Assembly (NCBI RefSeq): GCF_022539315.1
Contig: NC_066317.1
Coordinates: 67,663,679 to 67,727,678 of the forward strand
Source of the DNA: Serinus canaria
Lineage: Eukaryota; Chordata; Aves; Passeriformes; Fringillidae
DNA: 64,000 bases
Direction of reading: 5' to 3'
Both the position numbers and the translations under genes were made by a program. Every line of letters begins with the position of its first letter. The stretch's first letter is position 1. Shown piece by piece: positions 37,801-51,189 of the stretch. The notes under the pieces were generated by a model. That model worked only from the letters and a program-made list of their open reading frames with translations, did no database searches and was not told the origin of the DNA.

Positions 37801-38480
37801 GACAAGATACCACATCTAGTTCTGCCTGGAAATTTCTGGTTGGCTTCAGCAATTGAAATCTCTCTGATAAAACACATACAGTCATAATATGGAAAAAGAG
37901 AGTGCAATTTAGTTTGATGAAGTAAAACATGACTTTCCAGTGAAAAACACAGAAAGAGGATATTTTATTGATTTTCTGTTAATTTTATGTAGATTATCCT
38001 GATATACACTTGGCTTGCAGAATTTAGGGCTCTCACAAAGAACCAATGCACATTTCTTCCTTACTGAATTAACTTCAATAAGTTCTAAAATACAGTTAAC
38101 AGCCAGTGTAATGAAGACCATTTTAAATTTTCCTAATTCCAGAAAAAAAAAAAAATCAAGATACTGACACTGTGGCCCTTCTCCATTATATCAAGCAGCA
38201 AAAATTTCCAAACTTTTAGCTTAAAAAGTTTAAAAAGAGATTTCTACAGGCATACAGGGGTTGATTGGGAGTTATGCATTCCTTCACCCTATCCTTCTAC
38301 AAGAAATCACTATCTATTTTTAACTAATATTCTGATATTCTGTTTCTCCACTACCTGGCAGGAGTATGAGTTTCATCCCACTCTGCAAAATGCCAGGAGT
38401 AAGAACTTCTGTCAGCTGGAAATGGACAGGAGCTCAGGATGTCAGATGGGCTGTCACTGTGCCCAAACTCTCTTAAATAT
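34861..38480. other. AT-rich intron, no gene
   Basis: Unique sequence with short homopolymers (36389, 37488). At 36952 AAG/GTGAGT is a good donor-like site on the plus strand, but the nearest acceptor (CCAG, 44 bases left) is poor. Confidence 0.6.
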
Positions 38481-38627
38481 CATGGAATCATAAAATAACT
38501 CAGTCTGGAAGGGACTTCAGAGGTCACCAAGCCCAATCACCTGCTCCAAGCTGGGAGGACAAAACAGAGCTCAAAGCTTTACCCAGGAAGGTCTTGAAAA
38601 GCTCTACAGATGGAGATTGAACTTTTC
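38481..38627 (-). mobile_element. CR1 LINE 3'-end fragment
   Basis: CATGGAATCATAAAATAACT, CAGTCTGGAAGGGACTTCAG, AGGTCACCAAGCCCAATCAC and CTGCTCCAAGCTGGGAGGAC follow antisense CR1. Confidence 0.88.
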
Positions 38628-39050
38628 CAATGCCTGATTCTGCTCTTGGAGGAGAACTGATAATCTTATTAAATGCTCAATCCCTTCACTGCAGCAAACT
38701 TTCCAATATTTCCTTAGACTTCCTTGCTAGGATTCCCTGGAAGTTACAAGTGCTCCTATTAGGAGCTCAAGAAGCAAACCACCAACAGGAAGATGAATCC
38801 TTCCCACAGATGTAAAGATTTCCTTGGGGGCTGTCCTGTATCCTCCTCCTCCATTTCATCAGTGACCTCAAAGCCACTTTAGCTAGCAAAGCCCCTTTTG
38901 TCAGGTCAACAAAGCAGATAATGTTTATGGGCAAAGAAACCCACACCTGTCCTTCAGACAGCCTGGGACAACAACAATAACGAGGAAAATCAGATACTGA
39001 GCACCACTCTCTCTCCATCCACAGAAAAGCATTTTAAAAGAACTCACTGA
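38628..39050. other. Intron between two CR1 pieces
   Basis: No recognised content. The 83-codon minus frame at 38767-39018 has no family. Confidence 0.5.
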
Positions 39051-39300
39051 AAATCACAGAATTCCAGAATTTGGGTTGGAAGGAATCTTAAGGATGATCC
39101 AGTCCCACTCCCCTTCCACACCTTCCACTAGCCCAGGCTGCTCCAAGCCCTGTCCAGCCTGGCCTTGGGCACTTCCAGGGACCCAAGGGCAGCCACAGCT
39201 TCTCTGGGCAGTCTCTGCCAGGGCCTCACCACTGTTACAGGAAATAATTTCTTCTCTCTACAGCCTTCCTGTAGGCCCCCTTTAGGTACTGGAATTTCTT
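39051..39300 (-). mobile_element. CR1 LINE 3'-end fragment
   Basis: AAATCACAGAATTCCAGAAT, GCCTTGGGCACTTCCAGGGA, AGCTTCTCTGGGCAGTCTCT, and the more upstream TTCCTGTAGGCCCCCTTTAG GTACTGG part are present with a small internal deletion before CAGCCTTCC. Confidence 0.92.
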
Positions 39301-41937
39301 TTAAGTTTTGAAAAGGACAAGAAGAAACCATGTATTCCCAATAGACATGGCCCACTTCTGCACCTTTATTTATTTAACAAAATAAATATGCCAGGATAGG
39401 AAGAAATACTGGTTCTGGAACTTCAAGAAAACTGAAAATATTTAGAAGCCCCCGAAAACCAAAAAATTAGGATACAAGGAAAATAACAAAAATTGAGAGC
39501 ATCATAAAGCAAAACCAGTTTTATAACTTTTTTCAAGTATGTTTTTTACCATCCCTCTCAGAGAAATGGGATCACAGGTGCCAGACACGCTTTAATATCA
39601 TAAAGTGACAGGTGAAGGTTGCATTTCATATCCCAATGTCAGGCCCCTTCTGCTCCCTTCCAGCTGAGGTCTTCAGGCATTATGTTCCAGGTAAATCTTG
39701 TCAGTTATGTGTCAGGAAATTTGGAAAGGAGACAGGGAAATGAAAATGACTCAAGTAAGAGTAATACAGACATCAAGAGAGAAATGAAAATGGTAAGAAT
39801 TGTTCTGAATTCTTAATAACTTCTTTGAAAAGGTTATTTAGCAGCTCTGGCTTTAGGTCCTTCTTCCTCAAAGAAGGAATGAAGTAAAAAAAAAATGAAT
39901 TAAGTAAAATGGGTAAGTTTTAGTAGTTTTTTTTCCAAAACTTAATCAATTAGCTAAAACCCCATTAAAAATATCCTGTCCTGCCTCTCTTTTGATAAAG
40001 GTTTGCAGCTCACAGAAAGCTGGGAAAAAATGCTGAGAACCTGAAGCAAAGATTTGGGCACATAAGCATCCATAAATCTGGTGTGATAGTCCAATCCTTT
40101 AGCAACCCAGGTGTAAGTATTTTCCTTTGGATTTACAAAAGCCAGTTATAACAATGCTTAGCAAAATGCCATTAATCCAACGAGCCATAATTAATACCTT
40201 TGCAAAAGCCTTTGTTGTCAGCAAAATGATGAAAGCAAAATTTGCAACTCAAGTGAGGATTTGGATGTCCAGATTTATATAATTAACTGCTTTCACCTGG
40301 TATTCAGAAAAAAGGTCAATAAGGAAGCCAAGGGTCTCTCCTCCCCATGTTGACCTGGAAGATCTGGCTGTTGGTCAAAGGTAAACACTGTTTAAAGAAA
40401 AGCAATGAGGAACCTCAGAAAAGACAGCACTTTTTATTTAAGAAAACTATTCAACAAAACAAGAAATATCTGCAGCTCTCAGTTTGGTGATGTTTCAGTC
40501 ACTCAGTGACTGAATTTCCTATCCAGTGTAATTCTAAAATGTGTACTATTTCAAAGTCTTGAAAAATCCAGGTAAACTGTGTCTGTGCCCAGATTTATAT
40601 TTTCCAAAGGGTTGTTTTGTGCTTTGGGGACTCTCTTTTTAAGTCTTTCACCACAAATGTGAAGCTATTTAAGAAACTTTTTAAAATATTTTTCAGAATA
40701 CAAATTTCACAGTGGAGATGTACTTATTTTAAGAACATCTTGCTGTGAATCCAAGAGAGATCAGGTTAGCTGGTTGTTAGCCAATATACAAGAAGCATTG
40801 CCACAACAAATACCTACTTTTTATTTACAGCTCCTTGTAATAGAACATTAGAAAACTAGAAAACAGGTTTGTATTCTATTCTTGGTGGACATCACTGCTT
40901 TATTACTGAAGATAGATTTAATTTCATTTCCATCAGCTGGTGTTGCACTCCAGTTATTATGGCTCCAATGGGTGTAATGAAATGTCACTGCTCTGCAAGG
41001 GGAGTCAGGAACAACATTATAAAATCAATACCATGGTCAGGCTATTTTGGCATTCATAAGACTTATGGGTTACTTTATAAAACTTGTGTGCTAACTGTGT
41101 TAAGGTCTCTTTCCTTACATCCTCTCTTTTTCAATTTTCTATGATATTGAAAATCTTCAAGTGCTCAACACAAATTCTCCACATTTGGCTCTATCCAGAG
41201 CTCGTTCCTTTCAGAAAGTTTTACAGCTATTGCCTTTTATAATAGGCAAGATCAAAGATGCAGAAAACAGCAAGTTTAACTGGATTTAAGCCCTCTGCTA
41301 TGCATTGCTGAAAGCTCCCTCCCCTCCTTTCATTAGATTCTTCTTTGAGTTCAATATTGCCCGTCAACTGGAGACTCCAGCAGTGCTTGAATGGTCCTGA
41401 AAATGGTCCAGCCTGCAAAGGCTCCATCTGAAACCAAGCCATAATGTCTCCTTCAGCAAGCTCCCTGTGCTGAAAGTTGGAAATCTGCAATGGTTGAGCT
41501 CTGCTGATGATCAAGCAGTACAGTCAGGGACACAGTCAAGGCTTGGAAGAGAGGATGCCCAGCTCAAGCATTGCAGCTGGGCAGCAAAAAGGTTCCCATT
41601 TGCACACAGACAGTGGAAATGTTTTGCTTGTTAAGCTCCACAATGTACAAACTGGCAGGTTCTTCCCTGCCAAGGCAACAATTATTTGGGATATGCCTGA
41701 AAAATACCAGCCTTGAAGTGAATAAATATGATATACATAATTGAAGTTACACACTCATTATTCAATGAACACTCCTTGAAGTACATGTACTTGCTACCTT
41801 TATTAATGCAGATCTTAGAGCAACGTACTTCACTGAACCAGAACTGGTTCTTCTCTTCCAGACCTATCAGTTAACAAAGAAAACAGCCATGGAAAACTGA
41901 CCTCAGGCTGGAAGAAAACAAACTAATATGGTTGTAC
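39301..41937. other. AT-rich intron, no gene
   Basis: Unique. Around 40160-40250 the sequence has a SOX-like CCTTTGTTGTC and ATAATTAAT sites. No repeat was recognised. Confidence 0.55.
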
Positions 41938-42280
41938 AGCCTGGAGAAGAGAAGGGTCCAGGGAGAACCATCCAGCACCTTCCAATGCCATAAGGGGCCC
42001 CAAGAGAGCTGGAGAGGGACCTGGGACATGGACCTGGAAGGACAGGACAAGAGGGAATGGCTTTAAAATGAAAGAGTGTAGGTTTAGATTAGATATTAGG
42101 AAGAAATTCTTGCTTGCAAGCATGGTGAGGCCCTAGCACAGGGTGCTCAGAGAAGCTGTGGCTGCCCCTGGATCCCTGAAGTGTCCAAGGACAGGTTGGA
42201 AGGGGCTTGGAGCAACCTGGGCCCATGGTAGGGGGAGGAATGAGATGGCATTTAAGGTCCTTCCATCCCAAACCATTTGG
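41938..42280 (+). mobile_element. CR1 LINE 3' fragment, sense
   Basis: CAGCCTGGAGAAGAGAAGGG, GGACAGGACAAGAGGGAATG, TTAGATATTAGGAAGAAATT, AGAAGCTGTGGCTGCCCCTG, and a terminus of GGTCCTTCCATCCCAAACCA. At about 343 bp it is one of the longer copies. Confidence 0.93.
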
Positions 42281-42949
42281 ACTGGATGGTCCGTGAGTCT
42301 GACTCTGAGTGTGTCTGTGCTGCTGTCAGGGAGAGGGAGCTGCAGGGACATGGCACCACTCATTACTGGAATGCAGACACAGACACATCCAACCCAAAGA
42401 GCTCCTACCAGCACAAGCAACCAGTCCCAGCTTAATACTCTCCTTGTTTCCCTCTAAAGCACAGCTATCAATATTACCATCATGTCTAGTACATTTTAAT
42501 AATATAATGGAACAAAAGATGGGTGTGTCTCACTGTCAATTTGGGAGAAAAGGCAGAGGCCATGTTTTGACATAAAAGACACGAACAGCAGAGAAATCTC
42601 TTAATTGCTGTACTTTCTTCCTCCTTGTTTTCTTAGATCCACCTTGTAATGAACATACCATTTTATTCAAAGCCCATTAAAGAAGTATTGCTCCTTTTCT
42701 CTTATCAGCAAAATAAAAATATTATACCAGACAGTGAGAACTTATTGCAATGACTGGAATGCTGAGGGTCCTCTAAATCTATATTAGTATGTTTTGAAAA
42801 GATACTTCTTTTTTAAGCACAGTCAGTGAGGTTGTAAAGCTGCACCTCACACCATCACTCTGATGTGCCTCAGCTCTGGGCACACAGCTCAGTACGCAGA
42901 CACCTGTACTATCAGCTAAATGTTAATGTATTCTGTCAAAACCAGATTA
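42281..42949. other. Intron with no recognised content
   Basis: A GC-richer part (42300-42440) directly after the CR1 is not recognised; the rest is AT-rich. Confidence 0.5.
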
Positions 42950-43860
42950 CCTTCCCCACTAAATTATTCAATGTCATTATCCAGCTCGGCCATCTGCAAT
43001 CCTACTGCCTTGTGTTCAAAAACTCAGAGCTCCTGCTGTATTATTTCTGTTTTACATTCCTACATAAATCCGTTAAACTCAATATGTTACGGCGAATCCA
43101 CCAAATCAAATGCAATCTGCTGGGCTGTAAAACACCAGTTACTGAAAATCGAAGGGTTTATTATAGTAACAATTCAAGGAGTCACTGAGCAGTCTGGGTG
43201 GGCTGAAGGTCGAACCACATGCTAAGGAATGAGTTAGATAAGCCATGCTGCACAACAAGGTATGTGTTTGCTAAACATAGCATGGCCTTGAACCCATTCG
43301 TGTATTTCATATCTAATAAAAATCCGAACAGTTGGTCTGATTGGATTTTAAGTGATGCAAATTTGGAAATCAAATAGGCAGACTCCCTTTAGACTTGGTC
43401 TATTTAAACCATAATTGTAAAGAACTGCAAATTACATTTACGACGCCGTGGAATTCTCAAGGGATTCGGTAAGAATTTTACCGTAGGAGAAGAATTCATC
43501 ATTTTAAATTTGTTATTAACAAATCCAAATGTACACAGCGTGTGATGCTCTCTCATTCTGTTATTGCCACTTTGCTTACATGGCACTACAAGTGTAACCA
43601 CTCTTCAGTGAATGGAATGCTCTTTAGTTTTCATAGCCATTTAATTATATGCTTTGACAAAACCCAGTTATATTATTGTCATTCTGTTAGTCTGGCAACA
43701 CTAAGTAAAGAGATAAAATACCACTTACATTTCCCAGACTACAGATTAAGGTGTGATTTGGAGACCAGATTCCCATTCTCAATTATAAATTAGAAGTTTC
43801 ATCGTCACAAATAAATTTTAAAAGCAATGACGGACTTGAATAACTTTCTTCCTGCCACTT
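42950..43860. promoter_or_regulatory. Candidate conserved noncoding element cluster
   Basis: A repeat-free stretch of about 900 bp keeps about 16 CpGs in strongly AT-rich sequence (for example TTACGGCGAATCC, TTTACGACGCCGTGG, TTTTACCGTAGG), whereas neighbouring intron has almost none. It also carries homeodomain-like TTTAATTA and TTATTAAC sites. Retained CpGs in AT-rich noncoding DNA are typical of strongly constrained enhancers. The short frames in it (107 and 101 codons) overlap in different frames and show no family. Confidence 0.4.
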
Positions 43861-45687
43861 AATACTCAGGGAGATAATTCATTTGCCTTTGGTTAAGAGA
43901 GACAGAAGCTGAAAATGTGACATACACACCCCCTAGCCAATACATTGATAAATGGGAATGCATAGAAGCCAGGATAAAACAGAAAAAAACTTCTTTTTCC
44001 CTGTTATTAGTGTCTCCACCAGAAATGACCCATGTCCTAATTCTCTAGGCAGGAGATTTATGAGCATGGGCAAATCACAGCAATGTTAACATTTCTGTGC
44101 ACTTTCACATCCAAAATTCATTTACTCTGCTCATGATCTGACACTATTTTTATTCCTCCTCTATGGAGGGAGTGTATTTTGGCACTCATTCTGAGCTGTC
44201 TTAGAGGAAAACTCTTTCACTGAAGTAAAGCTTTACTGCACATTTTATAATATTTTGTGACAAAGAAAAGTGCATTGGCAGCATCTTTATTTCTAGCACA
44301 GTGCAGCCACCCTGAAGGTGCTGCATAAGGTGTGGGGTTTTTTTGTTTTCAGGTTTGTTTAAAAAGCACAGAGGGAGAGTACAGAATTCCAGACTATCCC
44401 CACTCCAGATCTTCACAGCTAATTTGAGGCAGATTTTACCCAGTAGGAATTCCCTCTGCTTTGGAAGCTACTGGTGCTAGTGAAAGGCAGGTATAGCAGG
44501 AAAATTGTAGCAGGTGGAAATAAAGTGATCATATCTCAATGTACTAGGCTTGATACATTTGAAATGATGCAGCACATTCTATTTTGGTTCAGTATTTGAG
44601 AAGTAAATGCAGGTTAAAGTGCATCATGTCTACAAAATGTGGTTCAAAAAGGTTTTACCAAAGTATAGGAGTTTTCACAACCCTCCTTTAATAACTGACT
44701 CCATCTCTCCCCTTCCCAACTCATCCTGGACTAAACATCTTGCAAAACTCAGGAGAGGAAAACAAGAGTTAAAAATAAAAGGACAACCGGGTCAAAATGA
44801 TGCAAAAATAGCTATTCCAGAGGTCTGTGTAAATCTCTTAAAATCTTAATGCTCTACAGGCTGTTTAAGTAAGGATCTGGATTATTCACTTTTAAACAGT
44901 AAATATCACCTTTGGTTCAGGAACTCCCTGAACCATAAATTGCTGGAGGCTAAGATAATAAATTTTGCAAAGAGGAATCACAATCACAGCATGTTTGCCA
45001 GGTTCTTATATTCTTCTTGAGTCATCCCCCGTGACTATTACCAGAGAGAAGATACTAGGCCAGATAAAGCTTTATTCTGAGCCCTTTTATGTTCTTATTC
45101 CCCCAAATATAACCACCTTCTTTGAAGATAAGACCAATTCTCACTGCTAAGAACCTATACACAATTATCTAACATCACTGAGACAAACTGCCAGAAGATA
45201 TGAGCAAACCACCATGTGAAGTTATTTAATTCACAGTAACAGGCAGTCTGCTAAATCCACATCTCTCTGAAATGTGGGGCTGCTGAAAGGAGCGTGGCTA
45301 TTCCTTGGCACAATGTGGTTGAAACACTTTCAAAACCATCTTGATGATGTTGCCCTTCACAAGCTGCCGTCCTTTAAATTCTCTTCTCTTTTGGGTTGTT
45401 GTCTGCATAGATTTTTATGTCATTTACAAGCTTCTTTTGAGTATGACCTAGTCATAGTAAGAGAACAGCATTCCAAGAAAATAATCCAGGGCAATTAAAA
45501 TTCAGTATATTTTGAAGGTAGCAATACTTGGGGGATCCACAAGGACCTGGTTCCTCACTTACATGCCTGAGTGATATGAATCCAGCCTCAAATGAGCAAC
45601 CACTCCTCACTCTAAGCACCTGAAGCATCTTAAATTCATATGCACAAGCAAAAATTAGATAGAAAAATAATATTAGAAAGAAAATAA
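43861..45687. other. AT-rich intron, no gene
   Basis: No repeats recognised. The short frames at 44607-44849 and 45274-45498 have no family. Confidence 0.6.
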
Positions 45688-45830
45688 TAGAATCACAAAG
45701 TGGTTTGGGTTGGAAAGGACCATTAAAGCCCATCCAGTTCCAGCCCCTGCCATGTGCAGGGACACTTTCCACTAGCCCAGGTTGCTCCAAGCCCTGTCCA
45801 ACCTGGCCTTGGGCACTTCCAGAAATGGGG
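45688..45830 (-). mobile_element. CR1 LINE 3'-end fragment
   Basis: TAGAATCACAAAGTGGTTTG, GACCATTAAAGCCCATCCAG, CACTTTCCACTAGCCCAGGT and GGCCTTGGGCACTTCCAGAA are antisense CR1. Confidence 0.92.
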
Positions 45831-48245
45831 TATATAATTCTTGCACTATCACCTGTGCAAAATCATTGTAGTTTTGCATTTCATGTGTATTTTTATACAA
45901 GCTCAGAGATGAGACAGCAAGAATGAGTTCTATTATCTACTGAAATAAAATCCAATAATAGGCAAAGACTGTCACAATAACTTCCTACCCACGAGAGTTT
46001 CTAGGGAGGATAATACCCAACAGATACACTATAAATCAGAAAAAAAAAATTAGAAATTGATAGGAAATCCTAAGAAGTTGAGTCATCTCAGCTATTTATC
46101 TTCTAAGGAAAACCAGAGTGTACAGAGTCTAGAAGAAGCTGTCCCTCTAGCTCCTGTCTGTAAGACACAAAGTAAAAGACCAGGAAAGCAAAGCTATTTA
46201 CCTAAAAATCTAAATCACCCTCATGCAGTTAGACTACTGTGGGCTTGGCCATCTGGCTTAGAGGCTCATTAGTAAAGAAATGACCCCTTCACATAAAACA
46301 CAGTTGGGTCATTCCAAGCTAATGAGCCTTCAAGTTTTATTGTTTTGTACACAGGAATGGATATAAATCTGCTTGGAAAGTCTGGCCTTACTCACTCCAA
46401 ATCAGGCACACCTTTAATTGATTCTCTCATTTCTTTATTTAGTTACAGTGAAAGGACAGAATAGAAAATAGAAAGAAATTTTTTTCTAAAAGCCTTTGTA
46501 TTTCCTCTCCAACACATATTTCAGTAGTTACACCCTGACATTAAATTATTTAGGGGTTTTTCTGTTGTTTGTTTTTTGGTTTTTTTTAAATCTGATTTCA
46601 AAATTTCAATTAGAATTAATCCTGACAAAATGTTAATAATTGAGCATTTGGAAGAATCATGGAAAGTGACAACTCTCCAGGCAGAACACACCAGGAGGAA
46701 TCAGACCCCATAAAATCCAGGACCTGACTCTCACAACAAATACAATGAAGTTTTAAACCTTGTTAGTTAACCTTACTGCCTTTTCTGGGGGTATTGAGGT
46801 ACTGAAATCAGGCACCTCATATTCCTGAGTGAATCCCTTACAAATACATGCAAGAATGAACAACATTTCTTGACATCCATGGGATTTGGCTCCATACCCT
46901 CATCCTATAAGCAGAAATCAAAAATACTGCATGAAGCACAAGGTTTCATGCTCACCTACCCAGTCAGAAGAATAAGACATAATTTTCTATTGAATAAGTA
47001 GATTTATGACAGACACCACCAACAAAAATTTCCTCCTCTCACTTCCCCTTTTATTTTTCTTGTTTTCCTTTTCTTTTCTCTTTTTTTTTTTAACTTATAT
47101 AGGAAAATTTTAAAAAGTAAAGACTGGTGTTTACTCTTATGGACTAATATGGTGTGTTAGCTATGACACTGACCCCTGTTCCATCTTAGATAATAAATTA
47201 TTCACATTAAAGTTTGCCTTTCAAGGCCTTTAGTCATTAGACTATTGATCACCTTCAAACAACAAAAAAAAGTGTTAAAAATAATATAATGGAATAACAA
47301 ATGAGTTCAAGTGCTTGAATTTTGTAACTGTTAAAAAATCCTAATAATCTCATTGCATCCCTGTGGTAGACAAAGAGAAGTTACAAGAAAAAAAGGTCAT
47401 TCATCCAATAAAAATAAGAATTCAATAGCAAAATCATCATAGGGTACTTCATAGAGAAAAGAAATACACAAGCAAATGCTTTGGCCATTTGACATCACAG
47501 CAGCTTCTGTTCTGCTCTGTCAGAAACAAACCACCCACCACTCAGCAATCTTAGGAAATTCCCTGGGTGAATGGTCTCACAGCTTGGGAAAACTCAGCTT
47601 TGGGCTTTTTGTCTCCTTTCCCTCCTAAATGCCATAATAAAATCCAAGGAATGGGATTTTCTGAGGGGCTCCAGGTACAGGGTTCTGTCCCTCTGTGATT
47701 ACCCATTCTGTCTCTTCCCAGCAAGAGTTCAGCCAGGGTTTAGTGCAACAGCTTAAGAGCACCAAAGGTTTCATGGCATTAACAGTCTCTGGTTAATTCT
47801 ACCTTATCTACTTGCTCAGCTTAGCCTTAAAACCCGATTAAAGTGTAATTCATCTGATCCCAGGATTGAGGGCATCCCTGGCAAAGCCTGACAGCCTCAC
47901 AGTAACCACATTATTCCACACCATGTACTTTAGAGCACATCCCAAAGAGCTCAGCCACTGGCCACTTACAGCTACACAACTGTATTTGAGGGATCTCAGT
48001 AAACAGGAATATAAAAATTTCATTGCAACTTTAGTACATAATTACAGTCATGTTGCATCTGTGTTGCCATTCTCTTTGTGTTGTTCTTTTTAAATAAATA
48101 CAACTGGACAAGGCAGCAAAGATCTGACAAAGATATATAGATATATATATAAAATATAGGTATCATGAAAATGTGAGGTCAGTATGCTACCCTAAACTTA
48201 AACACTATTTACTTTATGAAGCAGATAGGCTTAAAGCTTTGGTAC
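45831..48245. other. AT-rich intron, no gene
   Basis: Short A and T runs only. A TA/GATA-like patch at 48133-48160 is a small microsatellite. Confidence 0.6.
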
Positions 48246-48320
48246 AGAATCACAGAATAGTTTGGGCTGGATGGATTATTAATGATCATAGAGTTCCAGC
48301 CCCTTCATACAGAGAGACAA
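48246..48320 (-). mobile_element. Short CR1 LINE remnant
   Basis: AGAATCACAGAATAGTTTGG, GCTGGATGGATTATTAATGA and AGAGTTCCAGCCCCTTCATA fit the first 70 bases of antisense CR1, then the match ends. Confidence 0.8.
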
Positions 48321-51150
48321 ATTATTCGACAAATTATAGACAAATAATTTCATAAAATGTTTCATTTCATTCTGTTGCACCCAAAATATTGTAAACAGTT
48401 GCAATATCTGTTAAAAGGAAAGGTTCTGAAAAAGTTTCCAAATATTATGAACATTGAATCAATACTTCAAATTCAAAAAATAATCCAGTCCAAAAAGAAA
48501 ATTGCTCATTCCTTCAGCTCAGACATAAAAAAAAAAAAACCAAACCAAAAAAACAATCCTCCTATCCTCCTACTCTTCCTACCCTTACTAAGCAAGTTTT
48601 CAGGGAACTGATTACTGCAGAGACCTTTTTTGTCTTTCATTTCCCAAGTGAAAATATACAAACCAACTTCATGTGCTCCCAAGATCTGGCTAATACACAG
48701 CTCTGGAGAAACAACAAGCTACTGTGTCACAAAACATGATGCCCTTGCATTTCTATTGCACTTTAGAAGTGTAAGATCATTTCCCAGATCAATATCAGAC
48801 CCCACCAAACACTGCTATATCTGGCTTCACATAATCATACATTTCACTGCTGTACAACTTGGAAATGATTCTGTATAAGGACACACATGTTCTCAAGTGT
48901 TCATGTACCTCTAGTTGAAATAATTTATCAAAAAAATTTTACCACCTCATTTCTATCTGACAGCTAATCCACTTAATACTCATTTTATTAAAATACTTTT
49001 TTCCCCAAACAACCTTTTAAATCTATTTGTTTCTGAAGAGCCCATAGCTACTAACAAGGTAACATCTTTTCTTTGTGTACTGTTACATTTTCTTGGATTA
49101 CAGCTGTACCACATCAGCATGCAGATCTTTAGTGATGCACAGAACATTTCTGATGTGCAAGCATGCCCTCTTCTGGATATCCAGCAACATCATTTCAGCT
49201 GAAAATTCCCTAAATTGCAGCAAATTCCTCCAACACTGCCTTGCAGAGCCTTCCTCTCATTTGTAAAACCATTCCTGGTGTAAACAAATAAAAATAATCC
49301 AAACCAGTGCAGCATAAACTGCAGGTTTACAGAACTGACATCTTTTCTGTAGCTTGGATTGCTAATGGCACTGTAAATACTGCAGTGACATTACTGACAG
49401 GAAAAGAGCTTTGACCTTTCCTGAGGTAAAGTGAATCCTTGATTATCCAAATGCTGATCCAATCATGTGTCATTTTTGTCTCAGTTTCCAGTGCAACAGG
49501 CAAACCAGAGCCATTCAGACTTTGCCCAGTTATAGTAAAAATTCAGTCCTGCTGCTGGAAGATTCAGGTAGCTTTTAAAGAAAATAAATCAAGTGAGAGA
49601 AATCCCATGTCTTTGAAAATAGAGAAGTTTTGCACCTCTTTCAACAGTCAAACACTACATTTATACAATTACTGAAGGATTTTTAATGTGCAACAGAAGA
49701 TGTTTTGCAGCCTCCAAGGAGACACAGATTTTTGATGTGGTTTTCTGAAAGTTCACTAATTGCAGTAGGCCCATGCTTCTTTTATTTTGATTCATTCCCA
49801 GCAGATCCATAAATGCATTTGGGAATATTGTTCTTTGCATCAAAAAGAATACAACACCCAACAATGTTAATCTGGAATGTGTAAATACTAAAAGTAAGAT
49901 TTGGACACCAAAAGCAGAGATAGACAGAGCTAATAAACATATTATAGGTATAGTATAAAATGCATGGTAAACTTCTCTTATATTATATTGACTTGTAGAC
50001 ATGGAAAACAACAAATTAATAGCCCATAAATGCTAATTTCAATAGAAATAAAATTAGAGAGGTTAAAAATCACACTATATAGACAAGATTGATAGAGGAC
50101 TTTTTTCAGGTGGACAAACAGCTTTAACATCATTTTCAGACAGACTGCATCTGAAACTGAGGTAATGCTTTCTAGCATATCAAAAGCACTGGTGCAGAAG
50201 TCATCACTTCTGTAAGAACACACTTTAGACAACTAACTAATTAATGCAAAATTAAATTAGTTGAACATGAAAACCATTGCATGAAAATGCAGTTTTGGGG
50301 GATCGGTGTGCGTTGACTTTGATTGGGTTTTTTTTAAGAAACAACACATTTTTATTTTCTCTGAATACACTAAGTTTAAAATTATCAAATACTCTCAAAA
50401 GGTACCAACAGTACAGTGGGACCTTCTGTATGCATACATACATATATGAGATAAAAAAATGAGGAATTAAAAAAACATTTCTCTACAAAAGCAAGTTCCC
50501 TGACTATTGATAAAATTGGGGTCCACTTACTAAACAATTTATTTCCAACTATGGCACATGAGAAATTATTATAATATTTTATAGGAAGGCAGTTTGGGTT
50601 ATTGATCAAAAACAATTAAAAATCATCAAAATTATATCCCACACCGTTTTGACTGTTGTGCCATTCATTCTGTCATGTGTAGGTTTTGTCCCAGCTTTCA
50701 GTTTAATGTGCAAACACTGCAGTTATACAATTAATGCAGAATTTTTTAATGTGGAAATGACAAGGCACTCAAACTTTAATGAATTAAGACTGATATGACC
50801 TCAATTTTAATGTTGAGTAGGAGAGGCCCAGGCAGACTAAGCCCTACAGGAACTGAGAAAATCAGGTTTGGATTTACTGTCAGTCTAGAAAATTTCCATG
50901 CTAATTTGGAGAGAAGTATCTTGTTAGAAACATCACTCACCCTAATACACCAATTCAACCTTAGACTCCATAAAGCTCCTCTGCTGTATTTACATTTTAA
51001 CATGACACACAACACTTTTAGAATGGCATATCATGGTCTGCCTTTAAAGACAAAGAGCAAAAAGGAGGCAAAACATTCTCTGGTTGATACCACCAAGGAA
51101 AATCCAGCACTGTGGTTCAAAACCACCCTTTCCTCCCACAAATATTAAAA
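48321..51150. other. AT-rich intron, no gene
   Basis: Frames of 117 codons at 49661-50014 (minus) and 50795-51148 (plus) have no domain or codon pattern that I recognise. A 12-A run lies near 48528. Confidence 0.55.
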
Positions 51151-51189
51151 TCACAGAGTCAGAGAAGCAGTGAGACAGCTGGTGATGGA

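Noticed and set aside
42865..43225. Frames of 107 and 101 codons in the conserved-looking block
   Set aside because: They are in different frames of the same bases, with no domain; the signal there looks noncoding.
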